Shown here in pieces: positions 34,178 to 43,201 of a DNA stretch of 64,000 nt. How positions within the stretch are numbered: the first letter of the stretch is position 1; the number at the start of each line of letters is the position of its first letter. The position numbers and the translations under genes were made by a program. Below the pieces are notes generated by a model. It made no database searches, was not told the DNA's origin, and worked only from the letters and a program-made list of their open reading frames with translations. The stretch is taken from positions 1 to 64,000 of the forward strand of contig NZ_LIVX01000001.1 in NCBI RefSeq assembly GCF_001905665.1, written 5' to 3'. Source of the stretch: Streptomyces sp. CB02261 (GTDB taxonomy: Bacteria; Actinomycetota; Actinomycetes; Streptomycetales; Streptomycetaceae).

Positions 34178-35167
34178 TCAGCCGCCGATCGCCGACATCG
34201 GGCGGTCGGGCTGGAGGAAGCTCGGGTCGTCGAGGCCGGAGCCGGCCTTCTTGCCCCACATGGCCTGCTTCCAGATCGCCGCGACCTCGCTGTCGGGCGC
34301 ATCCGAGCGGAGCGCGGCCCGCAGGTCCGTCTCCTCGGTGGCGAACAGACAGGTCCGCACCTGGCCGTCGGCGGTGAGCCGGGTGCGGTCGCAGGCCCGG
34401 CAGAACGGGCGGGTGACGGAGGCGATCACCCCGACCGTGTGCGGTCCGCCGTCGACGACCCAGCGCTCGGCGGGCGCCGAACCGCGCTCGTCGGCGCCTT
34501 CGGGCGTCAGGGTGAAGCGGGTGCGCAGGGACTCCAGGATGTCGCCGGCGGTGATCATGCCGTCGCGCTTCCAGCCGTGCTGGGCGTCGAGGGGCATCTG
34601 CTCGATGAAGCGGAGCTCGTACTCCTGCTCCACCGCCCAGGCGAGGAGGTCGGGTGCCTCGTCGGCGTTGAGCCCGGGCATCAGGACGGCGTTGACCTTC
34701 ACCGGGGTGAGGCCGGCGTCCCGGGCGGCGGCCATGCCGTCGAGGACGTCCTGGTGGCGGTCGCGCCGGGTGAGGGTCTTGAAGACCTCGGGGCGCAGGG
34801 TGTCCAGGGAGACGTTGACCCGGTCGAGCCCGGCGGCCTTGAGGGCGGCGGCCGTGCGCTTCAGTCCGATGCCGTTGGTGGTGAGGGACATCCGGGGGCG
34901 GGGCTCCAGGGCCGCGCAGCGCTCGACGATGCCGACGAGGCCGGGGCGGAGCAGCGGCTCACCGCCGGTGAAGCGGACCTCGGTGACGCCGAGGTCGGTG
35001 ACCGCGATGCGGATCAGGCGGACGATCTCGTCGTCGGTGAGCAGGTCCGGCTTCGCGAGCCACTGCAGACCCTCTTCGGGCATGCAGTAGGTGCAGCGCA
35101 GGTTGCACCGGTCCGTGAGCGAGACGCGCAGGTCGGTGGCCACCCGGCCATAGGTGTCGATGAGCAC
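34178..35167 (-). CDS. moaA: GTP 3',8-cyclase MoaA
   Basis: First step of molybdenum-cofactor synthesis, a radical-SAM reaction on GTP. A 329-residue protein with the N-terminal iron-sulfur ligands CNLRCTYC (C21, C25, C28), SAM-binding FTGGEPLL (about 66-73), a second Fe-S cluster in the C-terminal third (CRACDRTRLT, then C in RTCLF) and the terminal GG needed for activity. GTG start with GGGAGGGGG upstream. No other moa gene nearby. Alone between the zinc-ribbon gene and the symporter. Confidence 0.96.
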   Translation of the reverse strand: MLIDTYGRVATDLRVSLTDRCNLRCTYCMPEEGLQWLAKPDLLTDDEIVRLIRIAVTDLGVTEVRFTGGEPLLRPGLVGIVERCAALEPRPRMSLTTNGIGLKRTAAALKAAGLDRVNVSLDTLRPEVFKTLTRRDRHQDVLDGMAAARDAGLTPVKVNAVLMPGLNADEAPDLLAWAVEQEYELRFIEQMPLDAQHGWKRDGMITAGDILESLRTRFTLTPEGADERGSAPAERWVVDGGPHTVGVIASVTRPFCRACDRTRLTADGQVRTCLFATEETDLRAALRSDAPDSEVAAIWKQAMWGKKAGSGLDDPSFLQPDRPMSAIGG

Positions 35168-35259
35168 TGTGGGCCCCCTCCCCGTCTTGCGGTTGCGTGT
35201 GGTTCGAGCCTACGTGAGCCCGGCGACATCGAGCAGGGCAGATTGTCACGAGGACCGAC

Positions 35260-35293
35260 GCGGCCGCGTCGTAGAACTCTACGACGCGGCCGC
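35260..35293. terminator. Perfect palindromic terminator hairpin
   Basis: 16-bp arms GCGGCCGCGTCGTAGA and complement separated by 2 nt, between the symporter stop (35333) and moaA start. Serves the symporter transcript on the minus strand. Confidence 0.85.
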
Positions 35294-35332
35294 CCGGGGG
35301 TCGCGGAACGTATACGGCCCGCTGCGCTCCGG

Positions 35333-36973
35333 TCAGTGCTCGACGGCCTTGGCGACGCCGACGCCGGTGAGGGACTTGACCTCCAGCTCCGCGTACTTGC
35401 CCGCGTCCGGCTCCTCCTTGGAGAGGAGCGAGCCGAGCCAGCCGAGGAGGAAGCCGAGCGGGATCGAGACGAGGCCGGGGTTCTCCAGCGGGAACCAGTG
35501 GAAGTCCACGCCCTTGAACATGGAGGCCGGTCCGCCGGAGACGACGGGCGAGAAGAGGACGAGGACGACGGAGGAGACCAGTCCGCCGTAGATCGACCAG
35601 AGCGCGCCCTGGGTGGTGAACCGCTTCCAGAAGAGCGAGTAGAGGATCGTCGGCAGGTTGGCCGAGGCGGCGACCGCGAAGGCGAGGGCGACCAGGCCGG
35701 CGACGTTGAGGTCGCGGGCGAGGGCGCCGAGGGCGATCGACACGATGCCGATGAGGACGGTGGACCAGCGGGCGGCCCGCATCTCCTCCTTCTCGGTGGC
35801 CTTCCCGCGCTTGATCACGTTCGCGTAGATGTCGTGCGCGAAGGACGAGGAGGAGGCGAGGGTCAGACCGGCGACCACGGCCAGGATGGTGGCGAAGGCG
35901 ACGGCGGAGATGACGGCGAGGAGGATCGCGCCGCCGGTGGAGCCGGCTCCGCCGCCGACCTCCAGGGCGGTCAGCGGGGCCGCCGTGTTGCCCGCCTTGT
36001 TGGATGCCCTGATGGTGTCGCCGCTGAGGAGTGCGGCGGCGCCGAAGCCGAGGACGATCGTCATCAGGTAGAAGGCGCCGATGATGCCGATGGCCCAGTT
36101 GACCGACTTCCGGGCGGCCTTGGCGGTCGGCACCGTGTAGAAGCGGATCAGGATGTGGGGCAGGCCGGCGGTGCCGAGGACCAGGGCGATGCCGAGGGAG
36201 ATGAAGTCCAGCTTCGAGATGGCGGTGGTGCCGTACTTGAGGCCGGGCTCCAGGAAGGCGTCGCCCTTGCCGCTGTTGGTGGCGGCGGCGCCGAGCAGCT
36301 GCGAGAGGTTGAAGTCGAACTTGAGCAGGATGAGGAAGGTGATGAGGAGCGTGCCCGCGATGAGCAGGACGGCCTTCACCATCTGCACCCAGGTGGTGCC
36401 CTTCATGCCGCCGATCGTCACGTAGACGATCATCAGGACGCCGACGAGGGCGACGATCGCGATCTTGCCGCCGTCGCTGGTGATGCCGAGGAGCAGCGAG
36501 ACGAGGACGCCGGCGCCGGCCATCTGGGCGAGCAGGTAGAAGATCGAGACGACGATGGTGGAGGTGCCGGCGGCGGTGCGGACGGGGCGCTGGCGCATCC
36601 GGTAGGCGAGGACGTCGCCCATGGTGAACCGGCCGGAGTTGCGCAGCGGTTCGGCGACCAGGAGCAGGGCGACGAGCCAGGCGACGAGGAAGCCGATCGA
36701 GTAGAGGAAGCCGTCGTAGCCGAAGAGGGCGATGGCGCCGCTGATGCCGAGGAAGGACGCGGCGGACATGTAGTCGCCGGAGATCGCGAGGCCGTTCTGG
36801 AAGCCGGTGAACTGGCCTCCGCCCGCGTAGAAGTCGGCGGCGCTGCGGGTCTGCCGGCCGGCCCAGACGGTGATGATCAGGGTCGCGATGACGAAGGCGC
36901 CGAACAGGGCGATGATCAGCGGCCGGTGCTCGCTGGTGGCGCTGTCCGCCGCGAGCAGGACGGGGGTGCTCAT
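35333..36973 (-). CDS. Sodium:solute symporter, cation/acetate type (ActP-like)
   Basis: A 546-residue SSF-family transporter with about 13 transmembrane helices, close to ActP acetate/glycolate symporters. Typical stretches are FTGFQNGLAISGDYMSAASFLG (residues 48-70, shown in part) and GTAGLPHILIRFYTV. Probably takes up acetate or a related carboxylate with sodium. Its ATG lies in an ATGA overlap with the DUF485 gene, whose product is a usual partner. Substrate is inferred from the family only. Confidence 0.88.
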   Translation of the reverse strand: MSTPVLLAADSATSEHRPLIIALFGAFVIATLIITVWAGRQTRSAADFYAGGGQFTGFQNGLAISGDYMSAASFLGISGAIALFGYDGFLYSIGFLVAWLVALLLVAEPLRNSGRFTMGDVLAYRMRQRPVRTAAGTSTIVVSIFYLLAQMAGAGVLVSLLLGITSDGGKIAIVALVGVLMIVYVTIGGMKGTTWVQMVKAVLLIAGTLLITFLILLKFDFNLSQLLGAAATNSGKGDAFLEPGLKYGTTAISKLDFISLGIALVLGTAGLPHILIRFYTVPTAKAARKSVNWAIGIIGAFYLMTIVLGFGAAALLSGDTIRASNKAGNTAAPLTALEVGGGAGSTGGAILLAVISAVAFATILAVVAGLTLASSSSFAHDIYANVIKRGKATEKEEMRAARWSTVLIGIVSIALGALARDLNVAGLVALAFAVAASANLPTILYSLFWKRFTTQGALWSIYGGLVSSVVLVLFSPVVSGGPASMFKGVDFHWFPLENPGLVSIPLGFLLGWLGSLLSKEEPDAGKYAELEVKSLTGVGVAKAVEH

Positions 36974-37344
36974 GCGTCGCCCTCCATACGGTGCCTGATG
37001 GCCTCGGCCTTGGGGTCGAGCCGGTTCGCCGCGTGCCGTGAGTAGAGCCAGGCGATGAGGAAGGTGGTGAGGAACTGGCCGAGGCCCAGGACGAGCGCCA
37101 CGTTGATGTTGCCGAAGACCTTGGTCCCCATGAAGCCGCCCGCGTAGTTGGAGAGCAGCACGTACAGCAGGTACCAGGCGATGAAGGCGAGGGTCAGGGG
37201 GAAGGCGAAGGAGCGGTACGTACGGCGCAGTTCGACGAACTCCGCGCCCTCCTGGACCTCGACGAACTGTTCCGTCGTGGGTGATACGGGAGCGGATGCG
37301 GCCTCCGTCCCGTTTCTGGGCGGCGGCGGTGCTTCGGTAGCCAC
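36970..37344 (-). CDS. DUF485 membrane protein, symporter partner
   Basis: A 124-residue DUF485 (YjcH-like) protein with two transmembrane helices (about 55-75 and 88-108, FPLTLAFIAWYLLYVLLS; NVALVLGLGQFLTTFLIAW) and a Pro-rich start. It commonly precedes actP. GTG start at 37344 has GAGGAG six nt upstream; longer frames lack one. Overlaps the symporter start. Confidence 0.88.
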   Translation of the reverse strand: MATEAPPPPRNGTEAASAPVSPTTEQFVEVQEGAEFVELRRTYRSFAFPLTLAFIAWYLLYVLLSNYAGGFMGTKVFGNINVALVLGLGQFLTTFLIAWLYSRHAANRLDPKAEAIRHRMEGDA

Positions 37345-37617
37345 GGAATCTCCTCGTGACGCGGGGACGGAGGGCACGGTCAAGGGGGCCTCACCAGGGG
37401 TGCGGGAACGGAACTCCTCACGGAGCACCTCCCCTGCACAACGGCACGGAGCGGGATGCGAAGCGGTTCACGCCGAGGGATTTATTCGTACAGATCTTCA
37501 TGAAGTCTTCTCAACTCATTGAAGCGCCGGGAAGATCAGCGATAGCTTCACTCGTCATGCACCTGTCCGCGCGCAAACCCGCGCGAGGGCAGTACATACG
37601 GATGATGTGGAGAACCC
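37345..37617. other. Divergent promoter region, symporter and subtilase
   Basis: 273 bp spacer. It holds a CTTCATGAAG palindrome at 37498-37507 and an AT-richer stretch around 37490-37560. No small gene or clear promoter pair identified. Confidence 0.4.
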
Positions 37618-39156
37618 ATGGCTCATCTGGGATCGAGGCGCGGCCGAGCTCTCGCTCTGCCGGTTGGTCTCGCGCTCACGGCTTCGCTCGGCTTCCTTCC
37701 CTCCGGCGCCGCCTCCGCCGCGGAACTGAGTGACGCACCGACCTCCGCCGTGGCGACGAACGGGCCGAAGCTGACGTACGTCGTCAACGTCGCGGGTGGT
37801 CGCTGGACCGCCGCGTCGGTGAAGAAGGCGATAGCCGCCGCCGGCGGCGAGGTGGTCGTCTCGTACGACCAGATAGGCGTGATCGTCGTCCACTCGCAGA
37901 ACCCGGAGTTCGCGAAGACGATCCGTACGGCGCGTGGTGTGGTGTCGGCCGGTGCGACCCGTACCGCCCCGCTGTCCGCCCAGACGGACACCGCCGTCGA
38001 CGAGGGCGCCCAGTCGCTGTCCGCGGCCGAGGCCAAGGCCGCCGCGGCCAAGGCGACGGACGAGCAGGACCCGCTGGAGCCCCTGCAGTGGGACCTGCCG
38101 GCCATCAAGGCGGACAAGGCGCACCAGAAGACGCTCGGCAGCAAGCGCGTCACGGTCGCCGTCATCGACACGGGTGTCGACGACACCCACCCGGACCTGG
38201 CGCCGAACTTCGACGTCAAGGCGTCCGCCAACTGCGTGACCGGCAAGCCGGACACCACCGCCGGCTCGTGGCGCCCCAACCCGGGCGAGAGCGACCACGG
38301 CACGCACGTCGCCGGTACGATCGCCGCCGCGAAGAACGGCGTCGGCGTCACGGGGGTCGCCCCGGGCGTGAAGGTCTCCGGCATCAAGGTGTCCACCCCG
38401 GACGGCTTCTTCTACACCGAGGCCGTGGTCTGCGGCTTCATGTGGGCGGCCGAGCAGGGTGTCGAGGTCACGAACAACAGCTACTACACCGACCCGTGGA
38501 TGTTCGCCTGCAAGAACGACGAGGACCAGAAGGCCCTCATCGAGGCGGTCACCCGTGCGAGCCGCTACGCGGAGCGCAAGGGCACGGTCAACGTGGCGGC
38601 GGCCGGAAACTCCAAGTTCGACCTGGCGGCCGACGAGATCCTCGACAACAGCAGCCCGAACGACACCACGCCGGGCGACCGGGTCATCGACCCGAAGGAG
38701 TGCCTCGACTACCCGGCCATGCTGCCGGGCATCGTGACCGTCTCCGCGACCGGTGCCAAGGACCTGAAGGCGTCCTACTCCAACTACGGTCTCGGCGTCA
38801 TCGACGTCTCCGCCCCCGGCGGCGACCGTACCGAGTACCAGACCCCGGACGCCCCGGCGGTCAACGGCCGCATCCTGTCGACCACGGTCAACGGCGGCTA
38901 CAACTACAAGGCGGGCACGTCGATGGCCGCTCCGCACGCGGCGGGCGTCCTCGCGCTCATCAAGTCGACGCACCCGCACGCGAGCCCGGCGGCGCTGAAG
39001 GCGCTGCTGTACGCGCAGGCCGACGACCGCGCCTGCACGAACCCGTACGACATCGAGGGCGACGGCAAGATCGACGCCGTCTGCGAGGGTGGCAAGAACA
39101 AGAACGGCTTCTACGGGGCCGGTCTGATCGACGCGCTGGACGCCGTCCGCCGCTAG
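37618..39156 (+). CDS. Secreted S8 (subtilisin-family) serine protease
   Basis: A 512-residue extracellular protease precursor. The twin-arginine-like start (SRRGRALALPVG) and hydrophobic segment form a signal peptide ending at SAA (residues 38-40). The propeptide (I9 type) runs to about residue 145 and the catalytic domain follows with D184 (VIDTGVDD), H227 (DHGTHVAG), the oxyanion N (AAAGNS) and S435 (GTSMAAPHAAG). A short C-terminal segment has two cysteines. Export as active protease is expected. Ends at a hairpin. Confidence 0.95.
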   Translation: MAHLGSRRGRALALPVGLALTASLGFLPSGAASAAELSDAPTSAVATNGPKLTYVVNVAGGRWTAASVKKAIAAAGGEVVVSYDQIGVIVVHSQNPEFAKTIRTARGVVSAGATRTAPLSAQTDTAVDEGAQSLSAAEAKAAAAKATDEQDPLEPLQWDLPAIKADKAHQKTLGSKRVTVAVIDTGVDDTHPDLAPNFDVKASANCVTGKPDTTAGSWRPNPGESDHGTHVAGTIAAAKNGVGVTGVAPGVKVSGIKVSTPDGFFYTEAVVCGFMWAAEQGVEVTNNSYYTDPWMFACKNDEDQKALIEAVTRASRYAERKGTVNVAAAGNSKFDLAADEILDNSSPNDTTPGDRVIDPKECLDYPAMLPGIVTVSATGAKDLKASYSNYGLGVIDVSAPGGDRTEYQTPDAPAVNGRILSTTVNGGYNYKAGTSMAAPHAAGVLALIKSTHPHASPAALKALLYAQADDRACTNPYDIEGDGKIDAVCEGGKNKNGFYGAGLIDALDAVRR

Positions 39157-39177
39157 TCGCGGAGGTCCGGTGAGGGA

Positions 39178-39209
39178 GGGTCCCCGTGTGGCGTGCCACA
39201 CGGGGACCC
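39178..39209. terminator. Terminator after the subtilase
   Basis: Perfect 15-bp stem GGGTCCCCGTGTGGC with complement and a 2-nt loop, followed by TTTC, 21 bp after the stop. Confidence 0.85.
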
Positions 39210-39216
39210 TTTCGCA

Positions 39217-39231
39217 TGGCACGGAGTGCCA
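39217..39231. promoter_or_regulatory. Inverted repeat before the CoA-transferase start
   Basis: TGGCAC-GGA-GTGCCA, 10 bp before ATG 39242. GTGCCACAC also occurs in the preceding terminator (39193-39201), so part of it may be a shared direct repeat. Role unknown. Confidence 0.35.
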
Positions 39232-39241
39232 CACTGTCGTC

Positions 39242-40543
39242 ATGGACAACACGGTGCGCACCGGTACGGAGTTGGTGTGGTCGGCGCTCGGCGGCGATCC
39301 CGCCCTGGTCGACCGGGTGTCGTACACCGGGCCGTCCGGGCTGCTGGCGGCCCGGCTGCCGGTGATGGACCTGGCGCGGGCGACGGTGGCGGCCTGCTCG
39401 CTCGCCGCCGTCGAGCGGGCGGGGCTGCCGGGGCCGGTGCGGGTGGACGACGGCGCCGTCGCCACCGCCTTCGTGAGCGAGCGTCACCTGCGGGTCGACG
39501 GCCGGGCTCCGGTGAGCTTCGCGCCGCTCTCCCGGTTCTGGCGTACGGCCGACGGCTGGGTCCGCACCCACGCCAACTATCCGCACCACCGGGCGGCGCT
39601 GCTCGCCGCTCTCGACGTGCGGGAGGAGTCGGTGGAGGCGGTCGCGGCGGCGATCGGCGGGCGCGGCGCCGTGGAGGTCGAGACGGCGGTGTACGCGGCC
39701 GGGGGCCTGGCCGTCGCCCTGCGCACGCCCGGGGAGTGGGCGGCGCACGAGCAGGGCCGGGAGGTGGCGGCGCGGCCGCTGCTGACCCGGGAGCGGCTCG
39801 ACGAGGCGCCGCCCCGGCGCCGTGCGGGGCCGCTGCGGGTCCTGGACCTGACCCGGGTGCTCGCGGGGCCGGTCGCGACCCGGACGCTCGCGCTGCTCGG
39901 CGCGGACGTGCTGCGGATCGACCCGCCGGCCAACCCCGAACTGCCCGACCAGCACGCGGACACGGACGTGGGGAAGCGGACCGCCGCGCTCGATCTGGAG
40001 CGTCCGTCCGACCGGCGCACCTTCGACGGTCTGCTGGACTCCGCCGACGTCCTGGTCACCGGCTACCGCCCGGGTGCCCTCGACCGCTTCGACCTCCACC
40101 GCCCGGGGCTCGTCACGGCCCGGCTCTCCGCCTGGGGGGACTACGGGCCGTGGGGCGGGCGGCGCGGCTTCGACTCCCTGGTCCAGGCGGCGACCGGGAT
40201 CGCGGTGACCGAGGGCTCGGCCGGGGAGCCGGGCGCGCTGCCCGCGCAGGTCCTGGACCACGGCACGGGTTATCTCCTCGCGGCGGCCGTCCTCCGGTCG
40301 CTGACCGAGCAGGACCGGGACGGCGGCACGCGGCTCGTGCGGCTGGCGCTGGCGCAGACGGGGCACTGGCTGACGCACGCCCTGCCCCGGTACGAGCCCG
40401 ACGGCCACCTCACCGAGTCGGAGGGCCCGCTCGGGCGGCTGCGGCACGCGCTGTCGCCGGTCGCGTACGAGGGCGGCCCGGCGGGCTGGTCGCGGCCGCC
40501 GGGCGTGGCGGGCGCGGACGCGCCCGCGTGGCTCCCGCGATGA
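39242..40543 (+). CDS. CoA-transferase family III (CaiB/BaiF) protein
   Basis: A 433-residue family III CoA-transferase-like protein. The canonical first motif VLDLTRVLAGPVATRTLALLG occurs near residue 200, not at the N-terminus, so the protein looks like two half-domains in which the first 195 residues have lost the motif. Later GYRPGALDRF and GFDSLVQAATG match the family. Substrate acid unknown. ATG 39242 has no clear ribosome site. Convergent with an alcohol dehydrogenase 13 bp away. Confidence 0.8.
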   Translation: MDNTVRTGTELVWSALGGDPALVDRVSYTGPSGLLAARLPVMDLARATVAACSLAAVERAGLPGPVRVDDGAVATAFVSERHLRVDGRAPVSFAPLSRFWRTADGWVRTHANYPHHRAALLAALDVREESVEAVAAAIGGRGAVEVETAVYAAGGLAVALRTPGEWAAHEQGREVAARPLLTRERLDEAPPRRRAGPLRVLDLTRVLAGPVATRTLALLGADVLRIDPPANPELPDQHADTDVGKRTAALDLERPSDRRTFDGLLDSADVLVTGYRPGALDRFDLHRPGLVTARLSAWGDYGPWGGRRGFDSLVQAATGIAVTEGSAGEPGALPAQVLDHGTGYLLAAAVLRSLTEQDRDGGTRLVRLALAQTGHWLTHALPRYEPDGHLTESEGPLGRLRHALSPVAYEGGPAGWSRPPGVAGADAPAWLPR

Positions 40544-40556
40544 GCCACGGCGCCGG

Positions 40557-41600
40557 TCACGGCTTGACGAGGACCTTCAGGGCCGTGCGCTCGTCCATCG
40601 CCTTGTAGCCGCCGGGGACGCCGTCGAGGCCGACGGTCAGGTCGAAGACCGGGGACGGGTCGATGGTGCCGTCGAGGACGTCCGCGAGGAGTTCCGGGAT
40701 GTACGCGCGCACGGGGGCGACGCCGCCGCGCAGGGCGATGTTCCGGTCGAACATGACGGACAGGTCGAGTCCGGTGCCGCTGCCGTGGGGGACGCCGACG
40801 TAGCCGATGGAGCCGCCGTCGCGGGCGATGGCGACGGCGGTCCGCATGGACTGCTCGGTGCCGACGGCCTCGATGACGCCGTGGGCGCCCTGGCCGCCGG
40901 TGAGTTCGCGGACGGCGGCCTCGGCGGCCTCGCCGCGCTCGGCGACGACGTCGGTGGCGCCGAAGAGGCGGGCGATGTCGGTGCGGGCGGTGTGCCGGCC
41001 GAGGGCGATGATCCGCTCGGCGCCGAGCCGCTTGGCCGCGAGGACGCCGCAGAGGCCGACGGCGCCGTCGCCGACGACCGCGACGGTGGAGCCGGGCCGC
41101 ACGCCGGCGCCGAGGGCCGCGTGGTGGCCGGTGCCCATGACGTCGGAGAGGGCGAGCAGCGCGGTCAGGAGACGGTCGTCGGAGGCGGCGTCGGCGGGGA
41201 GCTTGACGAGGGTGCCGTCGGCGAAGGGGACGCGGACGGCCTCGCCCTGGCCGCCGTCGGAGCCGACCGAGCCCCAGAAGCCGCCGCGCGGGCAGGAGGT
41301 CTGGAGGCCCTCGGCGCAGTGGTCGCAGGTGCCGTCGGACCAGACGAAGGGGGCGACGACGAGGTCTCCTGCGGTGAAGCCCGTGACCTCGGATCCCGCG
41401 GCCTCCACGACGCCGAGGAACTCGTGGCCGATGCGCTGGCCGGGCTGCCGGGCCGACTCGCCGCGGTAGGCCCACAGGTCGCTGCCGCAGACGCAGGCGC
41501 GCAGGACGCGGACGACGACGTCGGTGGGGTCCTGCACCACCGGGTCGGGCACGTCCTCCACGCGCATGTCGAACGGGGCGTGGATGGTGGTGGCGCGCAT
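40557..41600 (-). CDS. Zinc-dependent alcohol dehydrogenase
   Basis: A 347-residue medium-chain dehydrogenase. Catalytic zinc ligands C38 (CVCGSDLWA), the GHE motif (IGHEFLG, about 58-64); structural zinc Cys at DGTCDHC...C near 90-105 with one canonical Cys fewer than the classical four. Rossmann motif VVGDGAVGLCG (about 170-180). Prefers NAD or NADP unknown; substrate unknown. Convergent with the CoA-transferase, so no shared regulation is implied. Confidence 0.9.
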   Translation of the reverse strand: MRATTIHAPFDMRVEDVPDPVVQDPTDVVVRVLRACVCGSDLWAYRGESARQPGQRIGHEFLGVVEAAGSEVTGFTAGDLVVAPFVWSDGTCDHCAEGLQTSCPRGGFWGSVGSDGGQGEAVRVPFADGTLVKLPADAASDDRLLTALLALSDVMGTGHHAALGAGVRPGSTVAVVGDGAVGLCGVLAAKRLGAERIIALGRHTARTDIARLFGATDVVAERGEAAEAAVRELTGGQGAHGVIEAVGTEQSMRTAVAIARDGGSIGYVGVPHGSGTGLDLSVMFDRNIALRGGVAPVRAYIPELLADVLDGTIDPSPVFDLTVGLDGVPGGYKAMDERTALKVLVKP

Positions 41601-41618
41601 GGCGGACGGTCCTTGCTG

Positions 41619-42308
41619 TCAGACGGTTGTACGACGTTCACCGTACATCGAGCGGAGCGCTCCCGTCGTCAACAGGTACTGCGCCCCGATATAGGTCAGC
41701 ATGACCCAGAAGTCCGGGGCGGGCAGCTGGGGCCACTCGGCGACCCCGGTGGCGATCAGGGTGTCGGACAGCAGGAAGAGGCCGCCGCCGAGTCCGGCCA
41801 GGAGGCCGAGGGAACTGGCGCGGTACGCCATGGCGGTGAGCAGCAGCGAGTAGCCGGCGACCGGGATCCTCAGCTCGGCGGGGAGGTCGGGCCAGAGGAG
41901 CGCGACGGTGCCGACGAGGGCGGCGGTGTACGCGGCCGCCAGGGGGACGGACGTACGGCGCCGCCCGAAGAGGACCAGGTAACAGACGTGACCCGCGGCG
42001 AAGGACCCCATGCCGACGAGGAAGGCCCAGTCGGCGTCGGAGAGCAGGAAGACGTCGCCGCCCCAGCCGAACAGGAGCGCGGCGGTCAGCAGCCTGGGGG
42101 CGCCCCTGGTGACGGCGTACGCGGCGAGCAGCGGCATCAGGAGCGGCTTGGCGAGCTGGTGGCCGAGCTCGGCGGCGGCGAGCAGGGAGATCAGGTCGAC
42201 GGCGGCCGCGAGCCCGAAGGCGGCGAGGAGCGCGCGGGAGGAGCGCGACGGCGAGGCGGCCGGGACGGCGCGGGCGGGCACCGGGGCGGGTGCGGGGGCG
42301 GCGCTCAC
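41619..42308 (-). CDS. Lysoplasmalogenase (YhhN/TMEM86 family)
   Basis: A 229-residue membrane protein with about eight helices, of the YhhN/TMEM86 family that cleaves the vinyl-ether bond of lysoplasmalogens. Typical features: GHQLAKPLLMPLLAAYA, LLFGWGGDVFLLSD and FLLSDTLIA, the two aspartates being catalytic. The GTG start (42308) overlaps the stop of the sterol desaturase (GTGA), so they are coupled. Streptomycetes are not known for plasmalogens; the true lipid is unclear. Confidence 0.88.
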   Translation of the reverse strand: MSAAPAPAPVPARAVPAASPSRSSRALLAAFGLAAAVDLISLLAAAELGHQLAKPLLMPLLAAYAVTRGAPRLLTAALLFGWGGDVFLLSDADWAFLVGMGSFAAGHVCYLVLFGRRRTSVPLAAAYTAALVGTVALLWPDLPAELRIPVAGYSLLLTAMAYRASSLGLLAGLGGGLFLLSDTLIATGVAEWPQLPAPDFWVMLTYIGAQYLLTTGALRSMYGERRTTV

Positions 42309-43201
42309 GCGACGGGCTCCGCGGCGGGTCCCGGGGCGGTCCCGGTGGTCTTCGGCGCCTCGGCGGTCGGCGGGCCGGGTTGCCAGCCGGGGCCGCGGAA
42401 GACCCGGCCGGCCCGCTCGCGCCAGTCGCGCGCGGCCCGGAGGTCGCGGGCGATGGCGGCGTACTCGTGGGTGGCGACCCGGAGCGGGTTGTACGTCTCG
42501 ATGTTCTTGGTGAGCCCGTAGACGGGCCGGTCGGTCTCGCCGACCCAGGAGCCGAACATCCGGTCCCAGACGATGAGGATCCCACCGAAGTTCCGGTCCA
42601 GGTAGCCGCCCTGGGAGGCGTGGTGGACGCGGTGGTGCGAGGGCGTGTTGAGGACGTACTCGAAGGGCCGGGGCAGCCTGCCGACGCGCTCGGTGTGGAT
42701 CCAGAACTGGTAGACGAGATTGACCGAGTAGCAGAAGGCGACGGCCGCCGGGTGGACGCCGAGGGCGATCATCGGCAGGTAGAACGGCCAGGAGGTCACG
42801 CTGGTCCAGGGCTGGCGCAGGGCGGTGGTGAGGTTGAACCTGCGGCTGCTGTGGTGGACGACGTGGCAGGCCCAGAGGATGCGGATGACGTGGTGTCCGC
42901 GGTGCTGCCAGTAGTAGAGGAAGTCCTGCGCGACCAGCATGAGCGGGATCGTCCACCAGAGGACGGGGACGCGGAGCGGCGTCAGCTCGTAGACCGCGGT
43001 GTAGATCGCGACCACGGGGATCTTCCACAGCGCGTCGAAGGCCAGGCTCCCGAGACCCATGCCGATGCTGGTGGCGGCGTCCTTGGTCTCGTACCCGGCG
43101 GCGTCCTCGTCGGGGTGGATCCGGTGGCTGATCATCTCCACGACGGTGAGCAGGACGAACGCCGGTATGGACCAGAGCACGACATCGGGCAGGTTCGGCA
43201 T
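42305..43201 (-). CDS. Sterol desaturase/fatty-acid hydroxylase family protein
   Basis: A 298-residue di-iron membrane hydroxylase. Four histidine boxes: HRGHH, HVVHHSS and HHRVHH, plus H in IHTERVG. Several transmembrane helices from residue 5. Likely hydroxylates or desaturates a lipid, possibly an ether or carotenoid lipid given the coupled lysoplasmalogenase. ATG 43201; ribosome site is weak. The C-terminal 40 residues are Pro/Ala-rich. Confidence 0.88.
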   Translation of the reverse strand: MPNLPDVVLWSIPAFVLLTVVEMISHRIHPDEDAAGYETKDAATSIGMGLGSLAFDALWKIPVVAIYTAVYELTPLRVPVLWWTIPLMLVAQDFLYYWQHRGHHVIRILWACHVVHHSSRRFNLTTALRQPWTSVTSWPFYLPMIALGVHPAAVAFCYSVNLVYQFWIHTERVGRLPRPFEYVLNTPSHHRVHHASQGGYLDRNFGGILIVWDRMFGSWVGETDRPVYGLTKNIETYNPLRVATHEYAAIARDLRAARDWRERAGRVFRGPGWQPGPPTAEAPKTTGTAPGPAAEPVA

